A stretch of DNA of 64,000 nucleotides, from positions 186,001 to 250,000 of the forward strand of contig NZ_JAGPXN010000005.1 in the NCBI RefSeq assembly GCF_018070575.1, given 5' to 3'. The first letter of the stretch is position 1, and each line of letters opens with the position of its first letter. Source of the stretch: Micromonospora sp. C31. Its GTDB lineage: Bacteria > Actinomycetota > Actinomycetes > Mycobacteriales > Micromonosporaceae. The notes under the pieces were generated by a model. That model was not told where the DNA came from. It did not search any database and saw only the letters and a program-made list of their open reading frames with translations. Below, piece by piece: positions 48,223 to 55,460 of this stretch. The translations under genes were made by a program, and so were the position numbers.

Positions 48223-48381
48223 GGCATCCTCATCGGTGTCGGAGCGGTTGACGCACGCGTGCTGCTACCGGCATGGTCACCACCTCCCCCGCCGTCCCGG
48301 TGCCGCGTTCCACGCCGACGGTAGGACGCCCCGCGACGCGCCGAAAGCGATTTCCCCGGCGACGCGCGGCCGCCCGGCCGA

Positions 48382-48387
48382 TAGGGT
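48382..48387 (+). promoter_or_regulatory. Putative -10 box, leaderless, of the maleylpyruvate isomerase gene
   Basis: TAGGGT ends 6 nt before the GTG at 48394, supporting that start and a leaderless mRNA. Confidence 0.45.
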
Positions 48388-48393
48388 CGGTGG

Positions 48394-49110
48394 GTGACCA
48401 TGGATCCGCTTCTGCTGACGGGCGAGGTGGACGTGGCCACGGGCCGCCTGCTGCGGACCGCGGCCGCCTTCGACGGCGCCGACCTCGCCGCCACGTCGCT
48501 GCTGCCGGGCTGGAGCCGGGGGCACGTCCTGGCCCATCTGGCCCGCAACGCCGACGGCTTCGTCAACCTGCTCGCCGCGGCGCGCACCGGCGAGCCGATC
48601 CCGATGTACGCCTCCGCGGCGGTCCGCGACGCCGACATCGAGGCCGGTGCGCCCCGCCCGCCCGACGCCCACCTCGACGACCTGCGCCGCTCGGCCGACC
48701 GGTTCGCCGAGGCCGTCGCCGCGATGCCGGTCGAGGCGTGGGCGGCCACCGTCCAGACGCGGCGCGGCCCCTGGCCGGCGGCCATGCTGGTCTGGGGCCG
48801 GCTGCGCGAGATCGAGGTGCACCACGTGGACCTCGACGCCGGCTACCGGCCGGCCGACTGGCCCGAGGCGTTCGGCCACCGGCTGCTGCACGAGGTGGCC
48901 GGCGACCTCACGGGCCGGGCGGACGTACCGCCGATGGTGTTGCGCTTCGACGGCAGCCGACACGAACTTGTCGTCGGCGACCGGGCCACCGCCCCCACGG
49001 TCACCGGCGCGGCCCCCGAACTCGCCGCGTGGCTGATCGGCCGCAGCCCCGGCACCGTGCTGACCGTCACCCCCGACGGCCCCCTGCCGCAACCACCGGA
49101 ATGGATATAG
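48394..49110 (+). CDS. Maleylpyruvate isomerase family, mycothiol-dependent-type protein
   Basis: A 238-residue protein of the DinB-like four-helix family. The metal-binding pattern includes GWSRGHVLAHLARNADG (His, about residues 39-55) and EIEVHHVDLDAGY (Glu and His, about 136-148). A C-terminal SCP2-like small domain follows (about 170-230). Family members include mycothiol-dependent maleylpyruvate isomerase, and many actinobacterial paralogues of unknown thiol chemistry. Its stop overlaps or nearly abuts the next gene, which suggests co-expression with the metallo-hydrolase. Confidence 0.85.
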   Translation: MTMDPLLLTGEVDVATGRLLRTAAAFDGADLAATSLLPGWSRGHVLAHLARNADGFVNLLAAARTGEPIPMYASAAVRDADIEAGAPRPPDAHLDDLRRSADRFAEAVAAMPVEAWAATVQTRRGPWPAAMLVWGRLREIEVHHVDLDAGYRPADWPEAFGHRLLHEVAGDLTGRADVPPMVLRFDGSRHELVVGDRATAPTVTGAAPELAAWLIGRSPGTVLTVTPDGPLPQPPEWI

Positions 49111-49118
49111 ACGACCTC

Positions 49119-49772
49119 ATGACCTACAGCGGAGACGTCACGCCCGGCGGCACGCCGGCCGTACGCGAGCTCGACCGGCTCATCATCACCAAGGTGTCGG
49201 TGGGCCCGATGGACAACAACGCCTACCTGCTGCGCTGTCGGGCGACCGGCGAGCAGGTGCTGATCGACGCCGCCAACGAGGCGCCCCGGCTGCTCGAGCT
49301 GGTGGGCGACGCCGGGCTGGCCACGGTGGTGACCACCCACCAGCACATGGACCACTGGGTGGCGCTCGAGGAGGTGGTCGCCAAGACGGGCGCCCGCCCG
49401 CTGGTGCACACCGACGACGCCGCCGGGCTGCCGATCGAGGCCGAGACGCTCGCCGAGGGCGACACCGTGCCGGTGGGCGAGTGCGCGCTGGAGGTGATCC
49501 ACGTCAAGGGCCACACCCCCGGCTCGATCGTGCTGCTCTACCGCGACCCGGCGGGGACGCCGCACCTGTTCACCGGCGACAGTCTGTTTCCGGGCGGGGT
49601 CGGCAACACCGACGAGGATCCGGCACGGTTCTCCGCGCTCATCGACGACGTCGAGCACAAGCTCTTCGACCGGCTGCCCGACGAGACCTGGTTCTACCCG
49701 GGTCACGGCAAGGACGGCACGCTCGGCGCGGAACGCCCCGCACTGCCCCAGTGGCGGGCCCGGGGCTGGTGA
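49119..49772 (+). CDS. Metallo-beta-lactamase fold hydrolase
   Basis: A 217-residue glyoxalase II/YcbL-like hydrolase. The metal motif is THQHMDHW (about residues 69-76), with HVKGHTPGSI (His about 126), FTGDSLFPGG (Asp about 145) and WFYPGHGKD (His about 190). The likely reaction is hydrolysis of a thioester or related bond, perhaps a mycothiol conjugate given the neighbour, but this is inferred. ATG at 49119 matches family starts (MTYSGDV); an in-frame ATG at 49101 overlaps the preceding gene. Confidence 0.9.
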   Translation: MTYSGDVTPGGTPAVRELDRLIITKVSVGPMDNNAYLLRCRATGEQVLIDAANEAPRLLELVGDAGLATVVTTHQHMDHWVALEEVVAKTGARPLVHTDDAAGLPIEAETLAEGDTVPVGECALEVIHVKGHTPGSIVLLYRDPAGTPHLFTGDSLFPGGVGNTDEDPARFSALIDDVEHKLFDRLPDETWFYPGHGKDGTLGAERPALPQWRARGW

Positions 49773-49777
49773 ACCTC

Positions 49778-49812
49778 AGCGGGGCCGGGCGCTGATCGCG
49801 CCCGGCCCCGCT
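49778..49812. terminator. Hairpin terminator between convergent genes
   Basis: A perfect 15-bp inverted repeat (agcggggccgggcgc and complement) with a 5-nt loop lies 6 nt after the hydrolase stop. On the minus strand it also follows the DedA gene. Confidence 0.75.
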
Positions 49813-49896
49813 CCCCCCGTCGGCTCCCGCTCCCCCGTCGGCTCCCGCGGCCTCCGGCGGTGACCGCCCCCCCGCCGGCCCGCGCCGGGCGCCGGA

Positions 49897-50508
49897 TCAG
49901 GCTCCGGTGACGACCCGCAGCCGGCGCCGCGTGCCCATCAGCACCGCGCCCGCCAGCAGCAGGCCGACCACCATGGTGACCAGCATCGGGCTGGACTCCC
50001 CCGGCAGCAGCCCGGCCAACGACCGCGAGGCGGTGCCCAGCACCAGGTAGAGACCGGCCCAGGCCGCCGCGCCGAGCGTCGCGCAGCCGAGGAAGCGCGG
50101 GTACGACATCCGCAGCCCGCCCGCGGCCAGCGGCAGTAGCGCGTTGAACACCGGCAGGAAGGGCGCGACCAGCACCATCCGGCCGCCCCCACGCTCGAGG
50201 ATCCCCTCCGCCGCCGCCCAGCGCGCCTCGCCGATCCAGTCGCCGACGCGGCTGCGCCGCAGCCGGTCGCCGTACCGACGGCCGGCCAGGAAGCTCAGCG
50301 ACCAGCCGGCCAGGCAGCCGGCCACCACCACGGTGAACGTGGCGACCCCGGTGGCAGGTCCGCCGACCCCCGTCGCGGCGAGGATCGCCACGTCGCCGGG
50401 AACCAGCACCCCGAACAGCGGTACGGCGTCGAAGAACATCACCACCCCGAGCACCCCCATGAGCAGGGTGGTGGGGAGCTCTCCGAGCTGGGTCAGCCAA
50501 TCCGCCAT
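49897..50508 (-). CDS. DedA/SNARE-associated family membrane protein
   Basis: A 203-residue membrane protein with the VTT-domain pattern: FFDAVPLFGVLVPGDVAILA (re-entrant region, about residues 26-45), FLAGRRYGDRLRR (about 75) and FLPVFNALLPLAAGGLRMSYPRF (about 115-138). DedA proteins are lipid scramblases or transporters linked to undecaprenyl phosphate recycling and membrane homeostasis. ATG at 50508 is the family start. A truncated relative lies at 57583-57900. Confidence 0.88.
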   Translation of the reverse strand: MADWLTQLGELPTTLLMGVLGVVMFFDAVPLFGVLVPGDVAILAATGVGGPATGVATFTVVVAGCLAGWSLSFLAGRRYGDRLRRSRVGDWIGEARWAAAEGILERGGGRMVLVAPFLPVFNALLPLAAGGLRMSYPRFLGCATLGAAAWAGLYLVLGTASRSLAGLLPGESSPMLVTMVVGLLLAGAVLMGTRRRLRVVTGA

Positions 50509-50604
50509 GCCCCGTACGCTATGACCGCCCGGCCACCCGCGGCATCGGGCCTGATCCCCCAACGCCCCCTGGTGTCGGGCTCGGGGTCGACCCTGAGAAC
50601 CGGG

Positions 50605-51288
50605 TCACCGGGGGCGCAGCACCTGCACCCGGCGCACGGGCGAGTCCACCGAGGGCTCGGTCGTCGGCACGGGGTAGCTCGCCACCGCCGTCAGCAGACC
50701 CGGTGGCAGGTGGCCCCGCCCGGGGTCGCCGACCAGCACCTCGGCACCCGCGGCGGCGGCCCGCCGCAGGAAGGGCAGCACCCGCGCCGCCATCGTCGCG
50801 TCGTAGAGCACGTCCCCGGCCAGCAGCAGGTCGGTCCCGTCGGGGTCGGAGTCGAGCAGGTCGCCGCCGGTGGCCACGACCGTCACGTGGTTGGCGCGGG
50901 CGTTGACGGTGACCGCCGCGACCGCGTAGGGGTCGATGTCGTTGGCGACCACCCGCTCGGCGCCGGCGAGCGCGGCGGCGATCGCCACCAGGCCGGAGCC
51001 GGCGGCGAGGTCGAGCACCCGGCGGCCGGCGGCGAGGTCCGGATGGTCCAGCAGGTGACGGGCGAGGGCCTGCCCCCCGGCCCAGACCGAGGCCCAGTAC
51101 GGCGGGGGCAGGGCGTGCCCCGCGTGCGCCTCCATCCGGGCCCACCAGACGATGGCGTCCTCGGCCAGGTGCAGCCGGACCTCCGGGACGAACGGGATCC
51201 GCACCAGCCGGAGCCGGTCCAGCCCGTCGCCGGAAGCGTCGATCTCCTGCTCCAGCTCGGTCAGCGCGTCGGCTGTGGTACCCCTCAT
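50605..51288 (-). CDS. Class I SAM-dependent methyltransferase (lysine-methyltransferase-like)
   Basis: A 227-residue methyltransferase. [20 protein letters not shown] (about residues 63-82) is the typical pre-motif of the METTL16-family-like protein lysine methyltransferases, followed by SAM motif [17 protein letters not shown] (about 93) and [11 protein letters not shown], and the post-motif [11 protein letters not shown] (about 153). The likely target is a protein side chain, but it is unknown. ATG 51288 or 51300 could be used; neither has a clear ribosome site. Confidence 0.82.
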   Translation of the reverse strand: MRGTTADALTELEQEIDASGDGLDRLRLVRIPFVPEVRLHLAEDAIVWWARMEAHAGHALPPPYWASVWAGGQALARHLLDHPDLAAGRRVLDLAAGSGLVAIAAALAGAERVVANDIDPYAVAAVTVNARANHVTVVATGGDLLDSDPDGTDLLLAGDVLYDATMAARVLPFLRRAAAAGAEVLVGDPGRGHLPPGLLTAVASYPVPTTEPSVDSPVRRVQVLRPR

Positions 51289-51473
51289 CGGGGCAAGCAT
51301 GCCCCAGCCGACCGGGCGTCGCCCGGCTTTCACGTCGCCGCGCCGAGAGTTCACCACACCGCCTGCGGCACTTCGGCCAGCAAATCCCGGCGCGGCCAGT
51401 TACTCTCGGGGGAGTACCGGGCGATCATCGGTCGAAGACCGAGGTTCACCCGCTTTGGAACAGGGAGAGATGC

Positions 51474-51677
51474 ATGGCAACCGGCACGGTTAAGTGGTTC
51501 AACTCGGAAAAGGGCTTCGGCTTCATCGAGCAGGATGGCGGAGGGCCGGACGTGTTCGTCCACTACTCGGCCATCGCGTCGAGCGGTTACCGGGAGCTGA
51601 ACGAGGGCCAGAAGGTCGAGTTCGAGGTGACCCAGGGTCAGAAGGGTCCGCAGGCGGACAACGTCCGTCCGCTGTAG
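51474..51677 (+). CDS. Cold-shock protein, CspA family
   Basis: A 67-residue OB-fold RNA-binding protein with RNP1 KGFGFIEQ (about residues 13-20) and RNP2 VFVHYSAI (about 27-34). Known members act as RNA chaperones. ATG has GGGAGAG 5 nt upstream. A hairpin with a T-tract follows. Stands alone. Confidence 0.97.
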   Translation: MATGTVKWFNSEKGFGFIEQDGGGPDVFVHYSAIASSGYRELNEGQKVEFEVTQGQKGPQADNVRPL

Positions 51678-51691
51678 ATCCCGTGCCGGTG

Positions 51692-51730
51692 GCGGCGGCC
51701 GGCAGCCGGCCGCCGCCGCAGCGCGTTTTC
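51692..51730 (+). terminator. Terminator of the cold-shock gene
   Basis: A 12-bp GC stem (ggcggcggccgg and complement) with a 3-nt loop, then TTTT about 9 nt after the stem. It lies 15 nt after the stop codon. Confidence 0.7.
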
Positions 51731-52020
51731 AGGGCCGCTCCGGCGCGACGGGCATGTCCCGTCGCCGCCGTGGCGGCCCGATCAGCACAATCACCGAAGT
51801 GGGCGCGACCAGCCCGACGTTGTGGGCCGCCCGGGGGGGCGACGTCCGGGCGTCGAAGGCCAACTGCGACCAGCGGACGCCGCGGATGACCGGGCGCCAC
51901 CGCGGTCCCGGGCGACGGTGGTCGCGCAACGATTGTCGCGCGACCACCGTCGCTTAGCTTCGGGGTCGCCGCGCACCCGGCCCGGGCGTGACCGTGCGCG
52001 CCGGCCCGGCGGACGCGGGG
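51731..52020. other. Intergenic region without a recognised gene
   Basis: Between the cold-shock terminator and the orphan 302-residue gene. Short open frames on both strands show no family similarity and no coding character. The notable content is a long inverted repeat at 51912-51953. Confidence 0.5.
51912..51953. terminator. Perfect 16-bp inverted repeat, possible terminator
   Basis: Arms gcgacggtggtcgcgc and exact complement with the loop aacgattgtc. The loop contains a further partial copy of the arm-type sequence (gcaacgattgtc). It is followed by ttagctt on the plus strand and precedes the convergent gene end by 68 nt. Could end transcription of the minus-strand gene or be a repeat remnant. 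Confidence 0.55.
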
Positions 52021-52929
52021 TCAGGCCGCCAGGCGGCGGGCCAGTTCGTCGGTGACCTGCTGGGCGATGGTGGGCGGGATGGCCTGCGCGATCTGCTCCG
52101 GCGTCAGGCCGGCGAGCACGCCGGCGACGATAGCCTGCTCGTCGCTGAAGTCGCCGTCGGCCAGGGCCGTGACCTGGTTGACCAGGGCCGGGTAACTTCG
52201 CGCCATCGCGAGTATGAGTGTCAACGGCGACTGCTCCAACGGAGGGCTGACCAGCCCCGGCGTCCCCACGGGCGAGATCAGCCAGTTGCGCAGGTTCGCC
52301 AGGTCGGCGAGGACCTGGCCGACGGTACGGGTGGTCACGTCGGTCTTGTAGACGAGTTGGTCGGTCTGTTCCATGGTGGACTCCTCTGGGGGTGTGGCGA
52401 TCAGTCCGATGGTGGTCAGGTAGCGGCGGAACAGCGGGGTCTGGTCCCGGTTGGCCTTGGTCGAGTCGCGGAAGAAGCTGAAGTGGGTGTGCCACAGGTG
52501 GGAGTTGTCGCCGGTGGTCCGCCTGCCCAGGCGGTCCCACCGACGGACGACCCTGCCGTCCGGGGAGTAGATGATCTCCCGGATGTCGCGGCTGTCCGAG
52601 CTGCCCGCGGCGCACTGCCCGGCGAACCAGGTGGAGAAGCTACGAAGATCGTGCGCCCGTCCTCCGACGCTGACCGTGAACCAGCCGACGTCGAGTGCGG
52701 AGGCATCGAGCGTGAGGCCGGACGAGTCCCGGACCGACTCGACGACGGAGTAGTCCCGGATCACCACCCGGTCGGAGCCGCAGTGGTAGCCGCCCCGGTG
52801 GGCCGGGTCGCCGACGATGCCGACCTCGGCGGGTTCGAGGTCCTGGTCGCGGGAGTTGTCGGGGTCGGTGTCGAGGTGATCGAGCAGCAGGCGGCGGACC
52901 GCCAACAGGTTTTGCGGTGCCCTCGTCAT
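52021..52929 (-). CDS. Orphan protein, possible M15-type peptidase fold with phage-like character
   Basis: A 302-residue protein without signal peptide. Residues 30-175 have a histidine/aspartate pattern that could bind a metal: GDPAHRGGYHCG (about 43-54), ALDVGWFTV (about 78) and NSHLWHTHFSFFRD (about 143-156; HxH). This order (His, Asp, HxH) resembles D-Ala-D-Ala carboxypeptidase/endolysin (M15-like) folds, and proteins of this look occur in phage-derived lysis or assembly clusters. The C-terminal half (200-300) is helical and low in motifs. ATG at 52929 has GGGGAG 4 nt upstream. No phage genes adjoin it. Function is a guess. Confidence 0.6.
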   Translation of the reverse strand: MTRAPQNLLAVRRLLLDHLDTDPDNSRDQDLEPAEVGIVGDPAHRGGYHCGSDRVVIRDYSVVESVRDSSGLTLDASALDVGWFTVSVGGRAHDLRSFSTWFAGQCAAGSSDSRDIREIIYSPDGRVVRRWDRLGRRTTGDNSHLWHTHFSFFRDSTKANRDQTPLFRRYLTTIGLIATPPEESTMEQTDQLVYKTDVTTRTVGQVLADLANLRNWLISPVGTPGLVSPPLEQSPLTLILAMARSYPALVNQVTALADGDFSDEQAIVAGVLAGLTPEQIAQAIPPTIAQQVTDELARRLAA

Positions 52930-53091
52930 GGGGCTCCCCTTTACGGGTGGTCGAGGCCGGGCACGCCAGTGACACCGCGTAGGCGGTGTGGAAGCCTCAC
53001 ACGCAGGCCCGGCCGAGTGCTGCACAGCGTCGGGCATTGGCCCAACCATAGCCCCATCGATTGATGAACGCCCAGCTCAGAGCAGGTTTTT

Positions 53092-54771
53092 TCAGCAGGG
53101 AGAAAGCCGCGACGCGGGCGGCATGGTCGGCAGGACCACTGCGGACGGACACAGTGGGTCGTGCAGGATCTCCCGCCACCCGGCACGCAGGGTGACCGCC
53201 GAACCGAGAGGTTCGCCGGTGCCGGGGTTGCGCGCGTAGCGGGGATGGGCGCCGCCGGAGACCTGCACCCGCAGCCGGTGCCCCGGCGCGAACCGGTGCG
53301 CGGTGGGCCAGAGTTCCACGGGTACGCGCACCACGCCCGTCGCGTCGGCGGTGAACCGGCCGGGCGCGACCCGGACCAGCCCGTCGCAGACGTTCCAGGA
53401 CCGGCCCCGTCGGTCCACGTCGCACAGTCGCACGAAGACGTCCACGTGGGACAGCTCACTACGCAGGTGGATCTCGGCGCGTACCGGGCCGATCACCTCG
53501 ACGGGCGCGTCGAGCGGGGCGCTGGTGAAGGTGAGCACGTCGGGGCGGGCCTCGACCGGGCGGTTGTCCACGGGGCCCGCGCGCTGGGCGACGAGCAGCG
53601 GGCCGCCGAGCGAGGGCGTCGGGTCGGCCGGGTCGTAGTGGAAGCGGTCCGGCTCCGACGGCACCGACCCGGCGGTGCTCAGCCCGCCCGCCGGGTGCAG
53701 GTGCCACCGGGTCGGCACCGCCGGGGGCGGCCAGTCGGGCAGGTCCCGCCAGCCGCCACCGGCGCCGCCGACGTGCACCCGGACGGGCGCGGTCGCACCG
53801 GCCCCGGCCGGCGTCGGCGGGTTCCGCCCGGCCAGGTAGGCGTCGAGGTGGTCCAACCCGTGGCGCAGCGCGGCGACGAAGAGCCCGGGGCTGCCGTGGG
53901 TCCACGGCCCGACCGTCAGCCGGGGACGGGCGCCGGCCGCGCGCAGCGCCGCGAAGTCGCGCAGCTGGGCCGGCAGGAAGATGTCGTGCCAGCCGCTGAC
54001 CATCGCCACCGGCGCGTGCACCTCGGCGATCCGGTCGCCGAAGACCCGCGCCCGCCAGTAGTCGGCGTCCGGGGTGTGGTGGCGCAGCCACTCCTGGAAG
54101 AACGGCACGGTGACACCGGTGGCCACCCGGTCCGCCTCGGCCAGCGGCAGGTGGGCCAGGGCCGCGACCAGCCGGGGCTGGCCACGCTTGAGTTCCCACT
54201 GCCGGGCCAACCACGGCACGGTCTGCGCCTGGAGCAGCTCGGCCCAGGTGAGCACGGTGTCCAGGGCGAAGGACTCCCCGGCGTACGTCGAGTCGCGGGT
54301 GCCCGAGGCGGTCACCACCGCGACCATCGCGCGCAGTTCCTCGCCGGCGTCGGCGGCGAGGGCCCACTGCACGAAACCCTGGTAGCTGGCGCCGAACATG
54401 CCGAACGCGCCGGACCACCAGGGCTGGCGGCGCAGCCAGTCGAGGGTGTCGAGGCCGTCCTCGCGTTCGTGCACGAGCGGGGCGAAGGTGCCGCCGGAGC
54501 CGAACGTGCCGCGGCAGGACTGGATCACCACGTGGAAGCCGCGTTCGGCGGCGAGCCGCCCGAGCAGTCGCATGGGACCGCCCCGCCCGTACGGGGTGCG
54601 GATCAGCACGGTCGGCACGCCGGGCAGCTCCGGGGCGTAGTGGTCGGTGCGCAGCGGCACGCCGTCGCGGACCCGCACCGGGATGCCCCGGGTGAGGGTG
54701 ACCCGACGGGTGCGCGCCGGCGGCAACCGCAACGCGGCGGTCGCGAGGCGGGTCGCCAGCCGGTCGAGCAC
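53092..54771 (-). CDS. CocE/NonD family hydrolase (X-Pro dipeptidyl-peptidase-like)
   Basis: A 559-residue alpha/beta hydrolase. The nucleophile elbow is GASYQGFVQW (Ser about residue 130), the acid is in SGWHDIFLPAQ (Asp about 258) and the His in VGPWTHGSPG (about 287). The C-terminal beta-sandwich (about 380-540) is the X-Pro dipeptidyl-peptidase C-terminal domain. Such enzymes include cocaine esterase, glutaryl acylase and antibiotic acylases. GTG at 54771 starts 5 nt after the marR stop; earlier GTGs would overlap that gene. Probably co-transcribed with the regulator. Substrate unknown. Confidence 0.9.
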   Translation of the reverse strand: MLDRLATRLATAALRLPPARTRRVTLTRGIPVRVRDGVPLRTDHYAPELPGVPTVLIRTPYGRGGPMRLLGRLAAERGFHVVIQSCRGTFGSGGTFAPLVHEREDGLDTLDWLRRQPWWSGAFGMFGASYQGFVQWALAADAGEELRAMVAVVTASGTRDSTYAGESFALDTVLTWAELLQAQTVPWLARQWELKRGQPRLVAALAHLPLAEADRVATGVTVPFFQEWLRHHTPDADYWRARVFGDRIAEVHAPVAMVSGWHDIFLPAQLRDFAALRAAGARPRLTVGPWTHGSPGLFVAALRHGLDHLDAYLAGRNPPTPAGAGATAPVRVHVGGAGGGWRDLPDWPPPAVPTRWHLHPAGGLSTAGSVPSEPDRFHYDPADPTPSLGGPLLVAQRAGPVDNRPVEARPDVLTFTSAPLDAPVEVIGPVRAEIHLRSELSHVDVFVRLCDVDRRGRSWNVCDGLVRVAPGRFTADATGVVRVPVELWPTAHRFAPGHRLRVQVSGGAHPRYARNPGTGEPLGSAVTLRAGWREILHDPLCPSAVVLPTMPPASRLSPC

Positions 54772-54775
54772 GACG

Positions 54776-55306
54776 TCAGCCGTTCGCGCGCCGGGCCGGC
54801 TCGTCACGGGCGGCACGTACCGCGTCGCGGTGCTCCGCCATCGAGGTGGTCATCGCGGTCATGAACCGGTGCACCACCTCCAGTTCGTCGTCGCTGAAGC
54901 CGGCCATCACGTCGTCGGTACGCCGGCCGAGGGGTCGGAAGAAGTCCATGGCGAGCGCGGCGCCCCGCTCGGCGTAGTGCAGGAAGACCTTGCGGCGGTC
55001 GGCGGTGTCGCGGTCGCGGCGGATGTGTCCCGCGCGCTCCAACCGGTCGATCAGCGCGGTGACCGAGCCGGACGACAGGTTGAGCTGCTCGCCGAGGCGG
55101 CCGGGGGTGATCGGCCGGCCGATCAGTTCGGCGTCCATCACCGCGATGAGCGCCTGGAGGTCGGTGGCGTTGAGCCCGTGCAGGTTGGCGAAGGCGTGCC
55201 CGATGTGCTGCGCGTCGACCGAGTAGCGCCGGAGCTCCGTGCCGATCTCGGCGACCAGCCGTTCGCGGCGCGTGTCGCGCCGCCGGTACATGCCGTGACC
55301 TGCCAC
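54776..55306 (-). CDS. MarR family transcriptional regulator
   Basis: A 176-residue winged-helix repressor. The HTH and wing are ITPGRLGEQLNLSSGSVTAL and IDRLERAGHIRRDRDTADRRK (about residues 66-106), the most typical part of MarR proteins. It is divergent from the MMPL exporter, with a 154-bp shared control region, and just upstream of the CocE-type hydrolase on its own strand. By analogy with MarR systems it may repress both directions until a small ligand binds; ligand unknown. Confidence 0.92.
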   Translation of the reverse strand: MAGHGMYRRRDTRRERLVAEIGTELRRYSVDAQHIGHAFANLHGLNATDLQALIAVMDAELIGRPITPGRLGEQLNLSSGSVTALIDRLERAGHIRRDRDTADRRKVFLHYAERGAALAMDFFRPLGRRTDDVMAGFSDDELEVVHRFMTAMTTSMAEHRDAVRAARDEPARRANG

Positions 55307-55363
55307 GTCGGTCGCCGCCTCCTGCCGTCCGCTTCCGGTTGCAGCATAACTCAGGAGTCGTTA

Positions 55364-55380
55364 ATCTCGTTTGTCAAGAT
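55364..55380. promoter_or_regulatory. Candidate MarR operator/promoter region
   Basis: In the shared marR/MMPL gap, atctcgtttgtcaagat has ATCT/AGAT ends and contains TTGTCA, a -35-like box on the plus strand (TTGACA on the minus). It is one of the few AT-rich stretches between the two genes. Symmetry is partial, so the call is tentative. Confidence 0.35.
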
Positions 55381-55460
55381 ACTTGGCGTTCGGCACTTTG
55401 CGTCGTCCGCGAGGGTCCTGAGCGTCGAAGCAGATCCGTCGAGACCGTGAAGGGCATCCG

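Noticed and set aside
51731..51957. Short open frames on both strands downstream of the cold-shock gene
   Set aside because: No ribosome site, no similarity, and Arg/Pro/Gly composition of random GC-rich frames.
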